Part shown: piece by piece, positions 10,689-20,392 of the stretch
Layout of the letters: each line of letters opens with the position of its first letter
Position numbering within the stretch: the stretch's first letter is position 1
Assembly (NCBI GenBank): GCA_022606425.2
Contig: JAHDVF020001303.1
Coordinates: 1 to 64,000, forward strand
Length of the DNA stretch: 64,000 bases
Direction: 5' to 3'
DNA from: Lepidostoma basale
Lineage: Eukaryota; Arthropoda; Insecta; Trichoptera; Lepidostomatidae
Notes under the pieces: model-generated
The model's input: only the letters and a program-made list of their open reading frames with translations
Databases searched by the model: none
What the model was told of the DNA's origin: nothing
Translations under genes and position numbers: made by a program

Positions 10689-10830
10689 TGGTCTCGAGAC
10701 TGTAACATTGTCCAGACAAATTGCCGAGAAACTACAAGTGACCCAGAGAGCCATGGAGAGAGCCATGTTATGAATAAGCTTAAGAGACTTAGACAGAAAC
10801 GATTAGGTGCGGGAAAAATCAAAGTCTTTC
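10686..10830 (+). pseudogene. LINE ORF2 fragment
   Basis: Translates as LETVTLSRQIAEKLQVTQRA-MERAML, the RTE-type segment just before the GHVAR block, better kept at 61025-61455. A stop follows at once. Confidence 0.7.
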
Positions 10831-11104
10831 TCTCAAAGTCAAACGAGAAAATTTTGTTTATTCCCCGCTCCACATAGATGAAAGTGGACCTCGTCACTAC
10901 TGAAAAAAGTTGACCTCGCATGCATTCGGTTCAACATTTCTTGGGAGCGATCCATGCGGTTTTTATAGTCAGGAGGTTTCAACTCTTGGACAATCATAAT
11001 TTTGTAGGGGTGGAATGATAAGTCTTGATGCAAAATCCTCCTTGGTGAGCGGTCAGCAATGTCCAATGCAATTGCATGCTTCCGGGCAGAGCGTCGAGGC
11101 GACA

Positions 11105-12157
11105 CACACTGGATCCATTTGGCAAAAACATGGACTTAGGGGTCGAACTCCGAATTTTGCCCTGATTTTTTTAAATTAGGTCCTTTGTGTAATTCAAAAC
11201 TACTTTTGTCTTTTAACTTTTTTTGATATAACTGCAAATTTCCAAGAAAAAAAATGTTGTTGTTTTTTTTTGTATGAAGCAAAACTGATTTTTTCAATTA
11301 TTTCGGAATCAGGTGGATACGTCAAAACCAAACTTAGTAAGGATTATGGAGGGCATAATCTTCTGCATTACTTGTTACGACATCTACTTCATATCTCTGC
11401 CCGTTTAAAAGCATTACATTATATTATTTTACCTGTTCTCAATAGATGCCTTAAAAATAAATTTTGTAATGTCTGTTGATGAAATAAACTGATTTGATTT
11501 GATTTGATAAATCTTAATTAATTGAGTTTAAAGTGGTTTCGGATTTTTGTTAGATTTTTTGTTTTCGAGTTTTTTCTTCGAAATTAGCAGTTATATAAAA
11601 AAAAGTTCAAATGTAAAAGTGGTTTGGAATCATAAAAAGGACCTAATTTAAAAAAAATCAGGACACAATTCGGAGTTTGACCCCTAAGTCCATGTTTTTG
11701 CCAAATGGGACCAGTGTCCGCCGGCACTTATTTTTTCGCGTTTGAGCGTTCCTTTACAAAAGAAAGGAGTGATTTTAGCATAATTGTGATCATTTATGTA
11801 TCTAACAAAAAAATCCGAAACCACTCGTAAGAATTAATTAAAATTTATAATGTCTGCTGCTTTTAAACGGGCAGAGATATGAAGTAGATTTTGGAACAAG
11901 TAATGTAGAGGATTATGTCCTCTATAATCCCTATTAAGTTTGGTTTTGACGTATCCAACTGATTCCGAAATAATTGCAAAAATCAGTTTTGCTTCATACA
12001 AACAACATTTTTTTTCTTGGAAATTAGCAGTTATATCAAGAAAAGTTCAAACGTAAAAGTGGTTTGGAATCACACAAAGGACCTAATTTTAAAAAAATAG
12101 GGCAAAATTCGGAGTTCGACCCCTAAGTCCATGTTTTTGCCAAATGGATCCAGTGTG
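11105..12157. mobile_element. Foldback element, 1053 bp, 5-bp TSD
   Basis: Ends cacactggatccatttggca... and its complement are mirrored along ~330-bp arms (11105-11550 against 11797-12157). Flanks cgaca at 11100-11104 and 12158-12162 are a 5-bp duplication. A third, internal copy of the terminal block lies at 11641-11730. No frame. The left arm is broken by a LINE tail at 11416-11512. Confidence 0.85.
11416..11512 (+). mobile_element. CR1-like LINE 3' tail
   Basis: ttttacctgttctcaataga, then tgccttaaa, ...gtaatgtc..., and a (TGATT)n tail (gatttgatttgatttgat). Same tail as 15085-15246, 56282-56815 and, reversed, 49634-49735 and 31988-32045. The matching right arm of the foldback lacks it, so it was inserted there. 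Confidence 0.75.
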
Positions 12158-12589
12158 CGACAGTTCAATAACTTCTCTCATTATCGTTAAATTTTCGGGT
12201 GTTCTTACGGTTTTGGGTCTTCCTTAACCCCTAGGTCTTAGTGTGGAACCAGTTCCTTCGAATGTACGCACCCAAGTCACGATAAAATTACGGTGAGGGA
12301 CGGTATCACGACGCCCAAGATTGAAGTGCAGCCGAAAGGCCCGCTGGGTGGCGATGACAGAACGGCCATTTTCAAGAAACGTGGGTATGGCAAAGCCCCG
12401 GTGGCGGTCCGGACCAAACCATGGCGACAACTGAAAACGGCAAGACCCTCCCAATACAATGATACCACTCCCAGATTCCTACCCCCACCACACGGGATGT
12501 TCCGGCCTTTCAAAACTGCACTGTCTGTTTTGCCGTACTCGGTACAATATTATTAGATGGGGAACAATTTTGCAACACACAATTTTGTA

Positions 12590-12760
12590 TATATCAACTA
12601 AGTCTTTCTGTTGTATTTTTTTAGTTGATTGTAAGATCTGAGGATGCTAACATCGGTTAACGAAACAACTGTAGCGACAACATATAATCAATTGTGATAT
12701 TTGTAACTATGTTTTTTATTTAAACTGTCAATAATGTTGAAATATCAAAGTGTTTCCGCC
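12590..12760 (+). repeat. HHL8 copy
   Basis: Carries the core at 12638-12673 followed by the family tail (caattgtgatatttg ... caaagtgtttc ... aaaacaatggattgtc). Related copies are at 13640-13760 (-), 41185-41345 and 59995-60115. Confidence 0.6.
12638..12673 (+). ncRNA. Hammerhead-like core, HHL8
   Basis: CTGAGGA (fits CUGANGA), extra T, stem II GCTAAC-ATCG-GTTAAC (5 of 6 pairs), GAAA, stem III CA-AC-TG, UH (TA). Near stem I pairing is poor, but ttgatt (12624) and aatcaa (12686) could pair across a loop. Confidence 0.4.
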
Positions 12761-13319
12761 AAAACAATGGATTGTCTATAAATATTTTTTCCTATTTTTT
12801 GTCTTTCATCTATTTATTTTGTTATTTTTTCTAGTGTTGTATTTTTGTTGTATTCTCGTTTCCTTGTATTTTGATATAGGATATTCGAATTTTAAAACGT
12901 AATTATGTCGCATATAACCTCGCGTCAGTCTGCACACATTTCCCCTAGTGATTTACTGCGGAAAATGTTTTATTGTTTCAAGTTTTTTTTATCTGCTTAA
13001 CAGTAACCGCTAATCGTGACGCTTCTCATGCAAGCCTATATTTAGTCTGACAATAATGGTTTCTGATTTTTTTTAAATTTTTAATCATTTCTTAGATGCG
13101 GTTTCTATGCTTTGATGTGTTCATTCAGTAGTGTTGATGCATCGTTTAGAAATCTGAAAGTATTTTTATCTTATTTAGAGTCCCGGCAGCTGGCAAATGT
13201 GTTGTATCTGATGAGAATGAGATATATGATGAGGTTTTAAATGATTTATTATTTATAGGTGTAGCTCTGATAAATTGAATTTTATTTTTGGTAATATATA
13301 TGTAAAATAACAATGACTA
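12761..13319. other. Unassigned AT-rich stretch
   Basis: No coding signal or repeat end recognised. Confidence 0.3.
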
Positions 13320-13640
13320 CTTCTACAAAATGATAATGCAAGACCACATGCAGCAAGATTTACGCAGGACATAATAAGAAAGTTAGATTTTAGAAATTCT
13401 GTAACATCCACCGTATTCACCTGATATTGCACCTTCGGATCACTTTCTTTTTAAGTCGATGAAACTTTACTTCGAAAAAAAAAATATACGAATGTTCAAT
13501 ATGTCCGAATACACTTGTTATTTTAACGAAAACCGCTAGAATTTTACGAAAAAAGGTATTTAAAACTGCCTTTTCTATAAATGAAGATCTACGATAACAA
13601 CAGAAATTATTTAACGAAATATATTGTATAGTTTTTAAAT
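13320..13640 (+). pseudogene. mariner transposase fragment (D34D catalytic end)
   Basis: NDNARPHAARFTQDIIRKL, then, in a shifted frame, HPPYSPDIAPSDHFLFKSM. These are the second and third Asp blocks of mariner-family DDD transposase. The remainder (MKLYF, KKGI) decays through shifts. No N-terminal half or terminal repeats nearby. Confidence 0.8.
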
Positions 13641-13760
13641 GTTGATGAATAAACTTTGTTTTTTGTATCACAATTGTATTTTATTTTACGCGACAGCTAT
13701 TTCATCAACCAATGTTGACATCATCAAGTGTTACAATAATATATCAAATGTCAAATTTGT
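13641..13760 (-). repeat. HHL8 copy
   Basis: Minus strand: TTGATGA-T-G, stem II TCAAC-ATTG-GTTGA (5 bp), TGAAA, TAGCTG, TC, then the tail with caattgtgatac. It fits the family core with C3 changed to U. Confidence 0.55.
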
Positions 13761-14239
13761 ATTAATAATTTATATAGCGTGTATAGTTTTTGTTAACATA
13801 TTTTTTTATCGTATTAAAAAATACTGCCATTTTTTTCCGCTTTACCAAATAATAATGAAATAAAACTTCGAAACATTTTTTTTTTCGGTATTCAATAGTA
13901 TTCGAAATTCGAAAACAAATGTTGTTTAAACACGTACCAAAAGTCCTCTATTCGAATTCATTGTACTTTTTGTTTCGTTTTTTCTCCACAGATCATTATA
14001 GAGTTTTTGCTTCATGTTGAAGGTCAGAACTTTTCGTTTCTATTTCGCAGACGATTATTAAATGATTTTTGCTCTACTGTTAAATTTAATTAACTTAAAT
14101 AAAAAATAATGTATTTTCTTATTTGAAATTAAACAACTATTTCAAGCGTGAAACTGAGTGTATTTATGTGATAATTAATGTTTTTAATTGAAATTTCTTG
14201 GTAGACGTTCATTTTAAATTATGAAAACAAAAAAAATTA
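13761..14239. other. Unassigned AT-rich stretch
   Basis: No feature recognised. Confidence 0.3.
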
Positions 14240-14432
14240 ATACAAAATTTCTTTATTATTATGTATTTAGTATGCTTCCACGTGTGATTATGTTCGACCG
14301 GTTTCGGTAGCTTGCTGCCATCTTCTGGTACCTACATTAAATAAATTTTGATGTAGGTACCAGAAGATGGGAGCAAGCTGCCGACATAAACACAAGTGGA
14401 AGCACACATACATAATAAAGAAATTGTGTATA
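14240..14432. repeat. HHL4 head-to-head dimer
   Basis: Arms ending aatttctttattattatgta / tacataataaagaaatt, with cores gaccggtttcggtagcttgc and the complement-type cagaagatgggagcaagctg near the centre. Confidence 0.75.
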
Positions 14433-14514
14433 ATTTTTTTTTGTTTTCATTATTTATGTTTATATAAATTATACGGAGTATTGTAATTAAGGCATGAAAA
14501 ATGTACAATAATGA

Positions 14515-14735
14515 AAATATTAACTAACCATCAGAACGTTTCCCTAAAGAGGTATACAGAAATGACGAATTCCCTAACTGATTTTTTCTTACATCGTTGC
14601 GTCGCAACATCCATACGTAGTGTCATGCTCGCGCATTGATTTCATTGACTCGTGTGGCTGATATTTAATATATGATTGATTTGATCGTATCGCGTTTTCT
14701 CCGTCTACGTATATTCTTGCTTCATTCGCACCATC
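14515..14735 (-). mobile_element. RTE-type LINE 3' end ((GTTA)n tail family)
   Basis: Opens ttaactaaccatcagaacg, the reverse of the family end (ctaccccttcgg, ggagacggcgtgatggttag), and runs through degraded counterparts of the RACMTRC and KTWHDQI codons. Confidence 0.6.
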
Positions 14736-14736
14736 T

Positions 14737-15090
14737 GCTTTATACATTCCATGTGGCTCTTCATCAGCTTGTCTCCATCCACTGCTGGACGTTAACCTCT
14801 CCACCCTCACTACACCCCTCTCGGTCTCTCGCCAGTGTTCTCCAGGCCCTTCCCGGTTTCCGCACAATATCTTCGCTCCACCTGGTAGGTTGTTTTCAGA
14901 CACTTCTTCGGCCGAACCTTGGCCTCCATTCAGTAATCCTCTGGTTCCATCTTCCATCATCCCTACGGCACACATGCCCAGCCCATTGCCACTTCATGCT
15001 TGCAATGCGTATCCCTATGTCGGTGACCCTGGTTCGTCTTCTAATCTCCACGTTGTGTATATGTATATGTGAGATACCCAACATGGATTT
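14737..15090 (-). pseudogene. LINE ORF2 C-terminus
   Basis: Minus: NVEIRRRTRVTDIGIRIASM, KWQWAGHVCRRDDGRWNQRI, EWRPRFGRRSV, with later frames reaching the end near 14740. Same family as 61025-61455 and 54575-55000. Frameshifts break the end. Confidence 0.75.
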
Positions 15091-15246
15091 TTAGAAAGTA
15101 TCTTGTCTTCCTAATGTCAAACCATCTCTAATGCGTTCCTGGTTTTATGTTGTATTTTTGTAATATTTTATCTGTACTCAATAGATGCCTTAAACATTTT
15201 CCTGTTTGTAATGTCTTTTGAGTTAATAAATTAATTTGATTTGATC
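15085..15246 (+). mobile_element. CR1-like LINE 3' end
   Basis: cttgtcttcctaatgtcaaa, ccatctctaatgcgttcctgg, ctgtactcaatagatgcc, ending atttgatttgatc. Closely matches 56670-56815. Confidence 0.8.
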
Positions 15247-15600
15247 TTTCCATGTCATTATTTTGTTGTACTGTACTGCATTCACTTCTTATAAATACAC
15301 TTGGCATTCTATTATATGAAGATTTACCACACATCCGTCTGTGAGATCTCATTTTCAACACTTTTATCTTTCTTTTGCCAGTTCCGCTTTCATGCTTTCT
15401 TCTTTTTAGAAAACCATTACCTTGCATTTATTCACATTCATCATCAGTTTATTTCGCATACATACTAGACAACAAATGCTCGCTGTCTGCAAGTAGCACA
15501 GGGTCGTCCGCATGCATATTGTTGAAAAGTCTATTAGACGACAGACGGCGTACCCACACTCTGCTTATTTTGGCGCCAGCATTCAACCCTTTCATCTCTT
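15247..15600 (-). pseudogene. RTE-type LINE ORF2 fragment including the palm box
   Basis: Minus: upstream part ISRVWVRRL, FNNMHADDPVLLADSEHLLS (MHADD stands where RTE has YADD, the catalytic Asp pair), then GTGKRKIKVLKMRSHRRMCG, SSYNRM, SECS. Stops and shifts throughout. This is the only copy of this family in the window that keeps the RT palm. Confidence 0.7.
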
Positions 15601-15644
15601 AACTAAACTAAAAATAATGTTAGTCGGTAATGTCATATTCGAAA

Positions 15645-15870
15645 TATTTTGTTCTTAAAAATTGAATAAAACACTTTGTATAAAACCACTTTATTTTGAG
15701 TAAGGAGCGCTAACCGGTTTCACTTTGAAACGAGCTTCATCAGAGGTATACACAACAAACTTGTTTATCATGAACATCAGGGCTATACAGGGTTACTGAG
15801 TGAAACTGCTTGTCGCTCCTTACTCAAAATAAAGTATTTTTTTACAAAGTGTTTTTATAAAAGAATTGGC
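15645..15870. repeat. HHL2-like head-to-head dimer
   Basis: Arms acactttgtataaaaccact/aaagtattt...caaagtgttt with gtaaggagcgctaaccggtt and the mirrored gtgaaactgcttgtcgctcc. The left core is annotated at 15710-15746; the right core is eroded (actgagtgaaactg). Confidence 0.7.
15710..15746 (-). ncRNA. Hammerhead-like core, HHL2-like
   Basis: CTGATGA (full match), extra A, stem II GCT/AGT (3 bp, one wobble) around a long loop, GAAA, CCGG, TT. Stem I has only about two pairs. Core intact, helices weak. Confidence 0.4.
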
Positions 15871-16754
15871 TTCTCACCAAAGTTTTATTTTGTTCTTCTT
15901 CGTATCAATGGTAATCAAGTTTTATATATCGTGAAGATGATCCTAAAAAGAGCATTGTGTTTTATCTATATCTTGCCATTGTGGTGGAAGGTTTGTCCAA
16001 CTTTATGTCGTTTCCAGTTTCGTTTCTCATAATTTTTTTCATTGTTTTATTTATGTTTCCTTATCTAAAAAAACTGTCAATTAAAATCTTAAGCACGACT
16101 ATATTTTGATGTGTTATTATTTATTATCTTTTTTTTTGCTTATGATTTTTGTGTTTTGGTTTAATATGCATTGTTACAGTACAAAGTTAATTTAATAGAT
16201 AATTCTTTTCAATCATTTTGCATTGTCATATTTCTTTTTTAAATTCGCCGTCCTTGCAATAAGAATACAATTTATTATCATAACAATAACTGCATTCATC
16301 TTAATATTAATCAAAACTAATATTCGAATACGCGATATCAGTTGTAAGGGGACAATCTGTCTTCAGATGCATTACACCATAATATTCAAAATAATTTGTT
16401 AAATTTTAAATTGGTATCTCTTCTATTCTTATATTTATGATTGGGAATTTAAAAGACACAATGACCTGAAGATACAACACAAAACTAGAAAGAATCCTTT
16501 GAATTTGATTCAACAGATCAAATATTTTTTTATCAAATATAAATTTGTTTTTTACAGATCAAATATAAATTTGTTGATAAAGGCAATAGTTATAAATTAT
16601 ATTTCAATTGACATTTTAATAGTTTGGCTTTTCCTCGACTCATTAGCCTTTAGTTCCGGTAAACCAGTTCTGAACGGTTTTAATCCGTAATCGGAAACGA
16701 CCCGCTGTATTGATATTTGAATATTTGTTTCATAATGAGATAAATGCCGTAGAA
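15871..16754. other. Unassigned AT-rich stretch
   Basis: Short direct repeat of agatcaaatataaatttgtt at about 16515-16580. Otherwise nothing seen. Confidence 0.3.
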
Positions 16755-16850
16755 ATTAGATAACTGAGAAAAATGTGCGGGAAAACGACAAATGGTAGAA
16801 TACCGAACGACGAAATACGGATGAAATGTAAGGCAGATTGGAAATAATGA
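16755..16850 (+). pseudogene. Possible RTE-type ORF2 scrap
   Basis: RIPNDEIRMKCKADWK resembles the DRIPNDEIREKCKA segment antisense at 57660-57735. Only about 20 residues. Confidence 0.4.
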
Positions 16851-16860
16851 AGAAGACAAA

Positions 16861-16985
16861 TATATTTTTTAAAATCCACTGATGTTTTGTGCCATCTTTT
16901 CTGGTGGTCAGCGAGCTGCCAAAACCGGCACAAAACATCAGTGGATTTTTACTAAATATACATTTTAAAAAGATTTTTTACATTT
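16861..16985. repeat. HHL4-type hairpin
   Basis: Arms aatccactgatgttttgtgcc / ggcacaaaacatcagtggatt around tcttttctggtggtcagcga. The GAAA box is changed to AAAA (gccaaaaccgg). Confidence 0.7.
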
Positions 16986-17083
16986 TATTTTTATTTTTGT
17001 TTTCATTTATTACAATGAATAAATTAATCAACAACATAAAATTGTTTGCAGAGAATTGCATTATAAGTTAAATTAAAATAGGA

Positions 17084-17600
17084 TCCCTGAGATGGTTTGG
17101 ACAAATGTAACGAATGGACGAGAAAATTTGACGACCTTCGTGGCAGAGTGGTAAGAGCTCTGATTCCCATTCCGAAGGTTCTGGGTTCGATTCCCGGCGA
17201 TGGCAGTGTGATTGTCACACTGTCTTTGGTCTGGCGTAGTATTCTCGTTACAATAAAATGGCGATAGATTGGCTACCTGTCACATGTCACGAGAATCAAT
17301 ATATCAGCTTAAACAAATTGTATACTGTAATTGGGTTCAAGCGACCTGTTGTATACGTAAAAAAATGGTTTAAATATTGTATACAAGCAGTGTAAGTGGA
17401 AAGAGAGCCCGTGGAAGACCAAGAAAAGCGTGGCATGACCAAATTAATGAAATACTTATAGGCGGCCACATTCAAAGTTAGAAAAATCGACGAACGTGCG
17501 ATATATGAATGCAGAGGAAGCTAAAAAGTATATCAGGATAGAGCAATAAGGCGGTCCGTTCTCTCTGCCTACCCTTTCGTCGAAACGACGTGATGGTTAA
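17084..17600 (+). mobile_element. RTE-type LINE 3' end, split by a SINE
   Basis: ctgagatggtttggacaaat (LRWFGQM) lies before the SINE at 17130. RGRPRKAWHDQINEIL, GGHIQS and the 3' signature ctctctgcctaccctttcg lie after it. It ends in a gttagtta-type tail. Frameshifts prevent a long frame. Confidence 0.8.
17130..17350 (+). mobile_element. tRNA-head SINE, 3' variant a
   Basis: gacgaccttcgtggcagagt, gggttcgattcccggcgatg, body caataaaatggcgatagatt, then the variant-a tail attgggttcaagcgacctgt. Inserted in an RTE copy. Confidence 0.85.
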
Positions 17601-17649
17601 TTGTTAGTTATAATTCATATAACTTAACTACACATGCATTTTATTTTTT

Positions 17650-17735
17650 CACAATGTAAACTTTTAAGATGTAAGCATTTGTACGCAATGTAAACTTTTG
17701 AGACACAATGTAAACATTTAAAATGTAAGCTCTTT
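17650..17735. repeat. Short imperfect tandem repeat
   Basis: acaatgtaaac/tttaa/gatgtaagc occurs about three times with ~27-35 bp spacing. Confidence 0.5.
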
Positions 17736-17784
17736 TTAAGACTTGATGATGTAAGAAATTAATGCGTGTTAAATAAAATTAAGA

Positions 17785-18075
17785 AATGGTCACTAAGATG
17801 GTTTGGACATATGGAACGAATGGATGAGGGAAGAACGGTTGAAAATATATATACAAGTAGTGTGAATAGAGAAAGAAGTCAAGGAAGACATGGCATGACC
17901 AAATTCATAAATTACTGAAAGGCGGCCATGTTCGAAGTTGGAACAATCGACGAGCGTCACACGATGTGTGAATGTAGAAGAGGCGCGAAAGTTATGTCAG
18001 GATAGAATAATGTGGCGATCCATCCTCTTTGCCTTCCCCTCCGGAGAAACGCCGTGATGGTTTGTTAGTTAGTAA
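17785..18075 (+). mobile_element. RTE-type LINE 3' end
   Basis: SLRWFGHMERMDEGRTVENI codons at 17795-17850, then the block around ggcatgaccaaattcataa. Ends ttcccctccggagaaacgcc and gtgatggtttgttagttag. Confidence 0.8.
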
Positions 18076-18094
18076 GTTAACTTGAAGTGTTACA

Positions 18095-18370
18095 GTCATG
18101 CCGAACGTTTTTTAAAAAGGACTCCATTTATATCCTAACCCCACAATAAAATACCCCTCAAATTACGACCCAAACACCTCCTGTGCCACAAGCGCCCAAA
18201 ATCCTCCTTCAGAGGAACACTCCGGGCCACACAAATCATGCCTCCGCATAAACCAACAACCCACCAAATCACATTCCAACAATGTTGCCGTAAGAGGAAT
18301 AGCCACAAGAGCTGAACCTCTGTAAGCCAGAAGATCCAAGTCCAAGTCCAAAACGTCCAAGTCATATATT
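18095..18370 (+). mobile_element. Jockey-type LINE 3' end
   Basis: Codons YPNPTIKYPSNYDPNTSCAT match 25800-25880 (HPNPTIKYLSNYDPITSSRH). Then accaccaaatcacattccaa, gaatagccacaagagctgaa, cctctgtaagccag and the tail (aagtcc)n. Confidence 0.8.
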
Positions 18371-18854
18371 ATATTTGACGCTATTCATTTTATTAAGGGC
18401 ATTTTCACCTGGCTTGTATTTCCTCTTTGTTTGTTATTTGTGTATTCTATCATACATCGTTTTCCGGAATTTTTGTAGTGATAACATTTCTAGAGCAGAT
18501 ATTATAACATTTGCATTTTTAGTTGTGCGTGTACTATGCTGGTATTTGCGTCAATTCGTAAAATACATTTGTGCTTCGTGTGACATTCGCTATAATTTTT
18601 TATTGTTCCAAGAAACCATTTATTCTCACTTTTGCTACTGTAAACACATAAAAACTCGTAATTTAATAAAATACTTAGAATCTTCACGCCTTGACAGTAA
18701 AGTGTGTATTGGGGAGTGTATTTTTTTTATTATTATTTCATTTTTACTTGTAATTATTATTATTTTTAACAATACATACCAAACAATAAATTTATTTGGT
18801 ACCTGAAATCGTACACTTTATTTTATTACAATTAAATTTTACTACAAAAATTAT
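18371..18854. other. AT-rich stretch with a 143-codon hydrophobic frame
   Basis: Plus frame 18375-18806 is rich in Phe, Ile, Leu and Tyr with several hydrophobic runs. No family recognised, no supporting neighbours, and hydrophobic frames are expected in T-rich DNA. Confidence 0.15.
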
Positions 18855-18901
18855 TTTGTTTCTCTTTACATCATTAAACCACGAGCCAAATTGATGTAAA
18901 G
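18855..18901 (-). mobile_element. SINE tail fragment (variant b)
   Basis: Reverse of ctttacatcaatttggctcg ... gatgtaaag, the variant-b SINE end. Cut on the right by the hAT-like terminus at 18902. Confidence 0.6.
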
Positions 18902-18985
18902 CAGGGGTGTCAAACTCGCGGGTCGCATGCGGCCCGCAAATGATATTTTTGTGGCCCGACCAATTTCAATTTCAATTTTTTTTTA
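18902..18985. mobile_element. hAT-like 5' terminus
   Basis: caggggtgtcaaactcgcgg, then gcatgcggcccgc, a typical hAT end with subterminal GC palindrome. No right end or 8-bp duplication found. Confidence 0.55.
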
Positions 18986-19483
18986 ATCATAAACATTACA
19001 GTATATAACTAAAGCGCTTATGACTATACAGGTAGAATACAAAAACAACAAAAAACTATTTTAAACAGAATATACAATTGTGAAATTTATAAATTACAAT
19101 ATAAACAATAGACAAAAACACAAAAACCACGAGATAATAAAAAAATTAAGACCAATTAAGTAATTAGAAACAATAAGAAGAACAGCACATTATTTAAGAG
19201 ATAGATGTTTTCTGAGGGTAGCCTCACTATCGTGGAAGATGTCCACATCCGAAGAGATGCGGTTTAGAAGGATTATTGCCCTGCCCACGGGCAGAACCTT
19301 AGGTAAATTGGTTCTACACAGTGGCAGATGAAATAATCTATGTTGCCTTTGTCGCAGATAATTGTCAGGGACAAAACCAGTGCGACTTAAATTTGAAGGC
19401 AAAATTAATTGAAGTGGGTATGCCTGAATTTTACAAATATTTACCGCCCAGGTTTGAAAATACTCGAAAATTAGCATTTGCAA
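18960..19483 (-). pseudogene. CR1-like LINE ORF2 end plus 3' UTR
   Basis: Minus: TGFVPDNYLRQRQHRLFHLP, LCRTNLPKVLPVGRAIILLN, SDVDIFHDSEATLRKHLSLK, stop. The conserved (R)QRHRLF...RTN...P..R...LN...DIF end of CR1/Daphne-type RTs. The 3' UTR ends near 18960 in an attgaaattgaaatt-type microsatellite. The paralogue at 56282-56815 has a different tail. Confidence 0.75.
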
Positions 19484-19493
19484 TTATTTCCAT

Positions 19494-19676
19494 AATAATT
19501 AAATAAAACGATGTTTTTTAACTACTTCCACTTTTGTCTTTATTTAGACAGCGACCGGTTTCGCCAGGCTCGCTGGCATCGACAGACTGGTGCCAGCGAG
19601 CCTGGCGAAACCGGTCGCTGTCTAAATAAAGACAAAAGTGGAAGTAGTTAAAAAACATCGTTTTATTTAATTATTA
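19494..19676. repeat. HHL5 head-to-head dimer, near-perfect hairpin
   Basis: Left arm aataattaaataaaacgatg ... ccaggctcgctggc and the mirrored right arm; arms are about 85 bp with almost no mismatch. The left (minus) core reads CTGTCGA-T-GCCAG...CTGGC-GAAA-CCGG-TC-GCTGTC. The right core has lost part of the CUGANGA box. Confidence 0.85.
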
Positions 19677-19724
19677 TTTAAAATGAACTTCCATCAAGAG
19701 ATTTCAGTAAAATCATTTAATTAT

Positions 19725-19895
19725 TTCCATGTTTGGAAGTACTTATTGATGTGAGTAGATATTTTCAGTTATTAAAGGAAGTAATTCTCCTGTTAGAAAC
19801 AGTATTATTGACGCTCATCTTGGGTGATCTATTGGAGGGAATGGTCGAAAGATCGATTGGCCAAGGACGACCTCGCCAGAAGTTTCTAGACCAGA
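19725..19895 (+). pseudogene. LINE ORF2 C-terminal scrap
   Basis: LLEGMVERSIGQGRPRQKFL, DQ: the RGRPRxxxLDQ signature after RT. Then HHL1 sequence begins. Confidence 0.55.
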
Positions 19896-19899
19896 ATGA

Positions 19900-19995
19900 A
19901 ACTGTCTGTTTTTTAAAAGTTTTATTATATTCTATTCATTCTATTTGAAAATGTTTTAGACAGGCAAAACATGTCATTGACGTTTTATATTTGTA
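19900..19995. repeat. HHL1 fragment
   Basis: ctgttttttaaaagttttat, then ggcaaaacatgtcattgacg; the GAAA box is AAAA. Confidence 0.5.
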
Positions 19996-19999
19996 ACTA

Positions 20000-20215
20000 T
20001 CTCCTTCTTCGATGGCCCTACAGCCCATATCGAGCCTTAGCCTTCAGTATTCTTCGCCTCCAACTCCTCCTGTCGTCCGCTTCGACCCTCCAATCTGACA
20101 CTCGATTTCGACAACAATTTCGCCCCATCTCTCCCAACTTCATCCTCTCATCCTAGCCTTGATCGTCCAATTGGTCTTCTACCACCTGGGTGCCACTCCA
20201 GCAATCTTTTTAGGG
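20000..20215 (-). pseudogene. LINE ORF2 C-terminal remnant
   Basis: Minus reads LLEWHPGGRRPIGRSRLG, then shifted frames. Fits the GRRPxGRxRxRW block; heavily decayed. Confidence 0.5.
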
Positions 20216-20224
20216 CTCGCGTTG

Positions 20225-20345
20225 TAACTATAATAAGTATAATTGTATGTTTTTAGGAAAATTGCCCTAACAAAGCGAAACGTGTCTTGGAGAAATTAAT
20301 GTATTTATTTGAAATATCACTATAGAAGTTCATTGTAAATAATAA
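20225..20345 (+). repeat. Possible HHL copy
   Basis: gccctaacaaagcgaaacgtgtc has GAAA-CGTG-TC after a weak hairpin. Tail gaaatatcactatagaag. Confidence 0.3.
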
Positions 20346-20392
20346 AAATAAAAATAAATTGTTACATTTACAAAATATATATTTTTTTAAAA

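Larger units (their letters stand above)
10810..12460 (-). pseudogene. DUF4817-type transposase, split by a foldback element
   Basis: N-terminal part (about 12455-12163): RGFAIPTFLENGRSVIATQR, AFRLHFN, FIVTWVRTFEGTGSTLRPRG, stop, GRPKTVRTPENL, VIELS. This is the DUF4817 helix-turn-helix region of arthropod IS630/mariner-like transposases. The frame resumes at 11099 with SPRRSARKHAIALDIADRSP, RRILHQDLSFHPYKI, then FFSSDEVHFHLCG, where D of SDE is the expected first catalytic Asp; it ends near 10840. Joining ELS to SPRR is exact once the insert and its 5-bp duplication are removed. An in-frame stop and lost C-terminus make it dead. Confidence 0.8.

Noticed and set aside
18375..18806. 143-codon hydrophobic frame, could look like a chemoreceptor or membrane protein
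   Set aside because: No family motif, very T-rich composition that yields Phe/Ile/Leu runs by chance, no neighbours or splice context.
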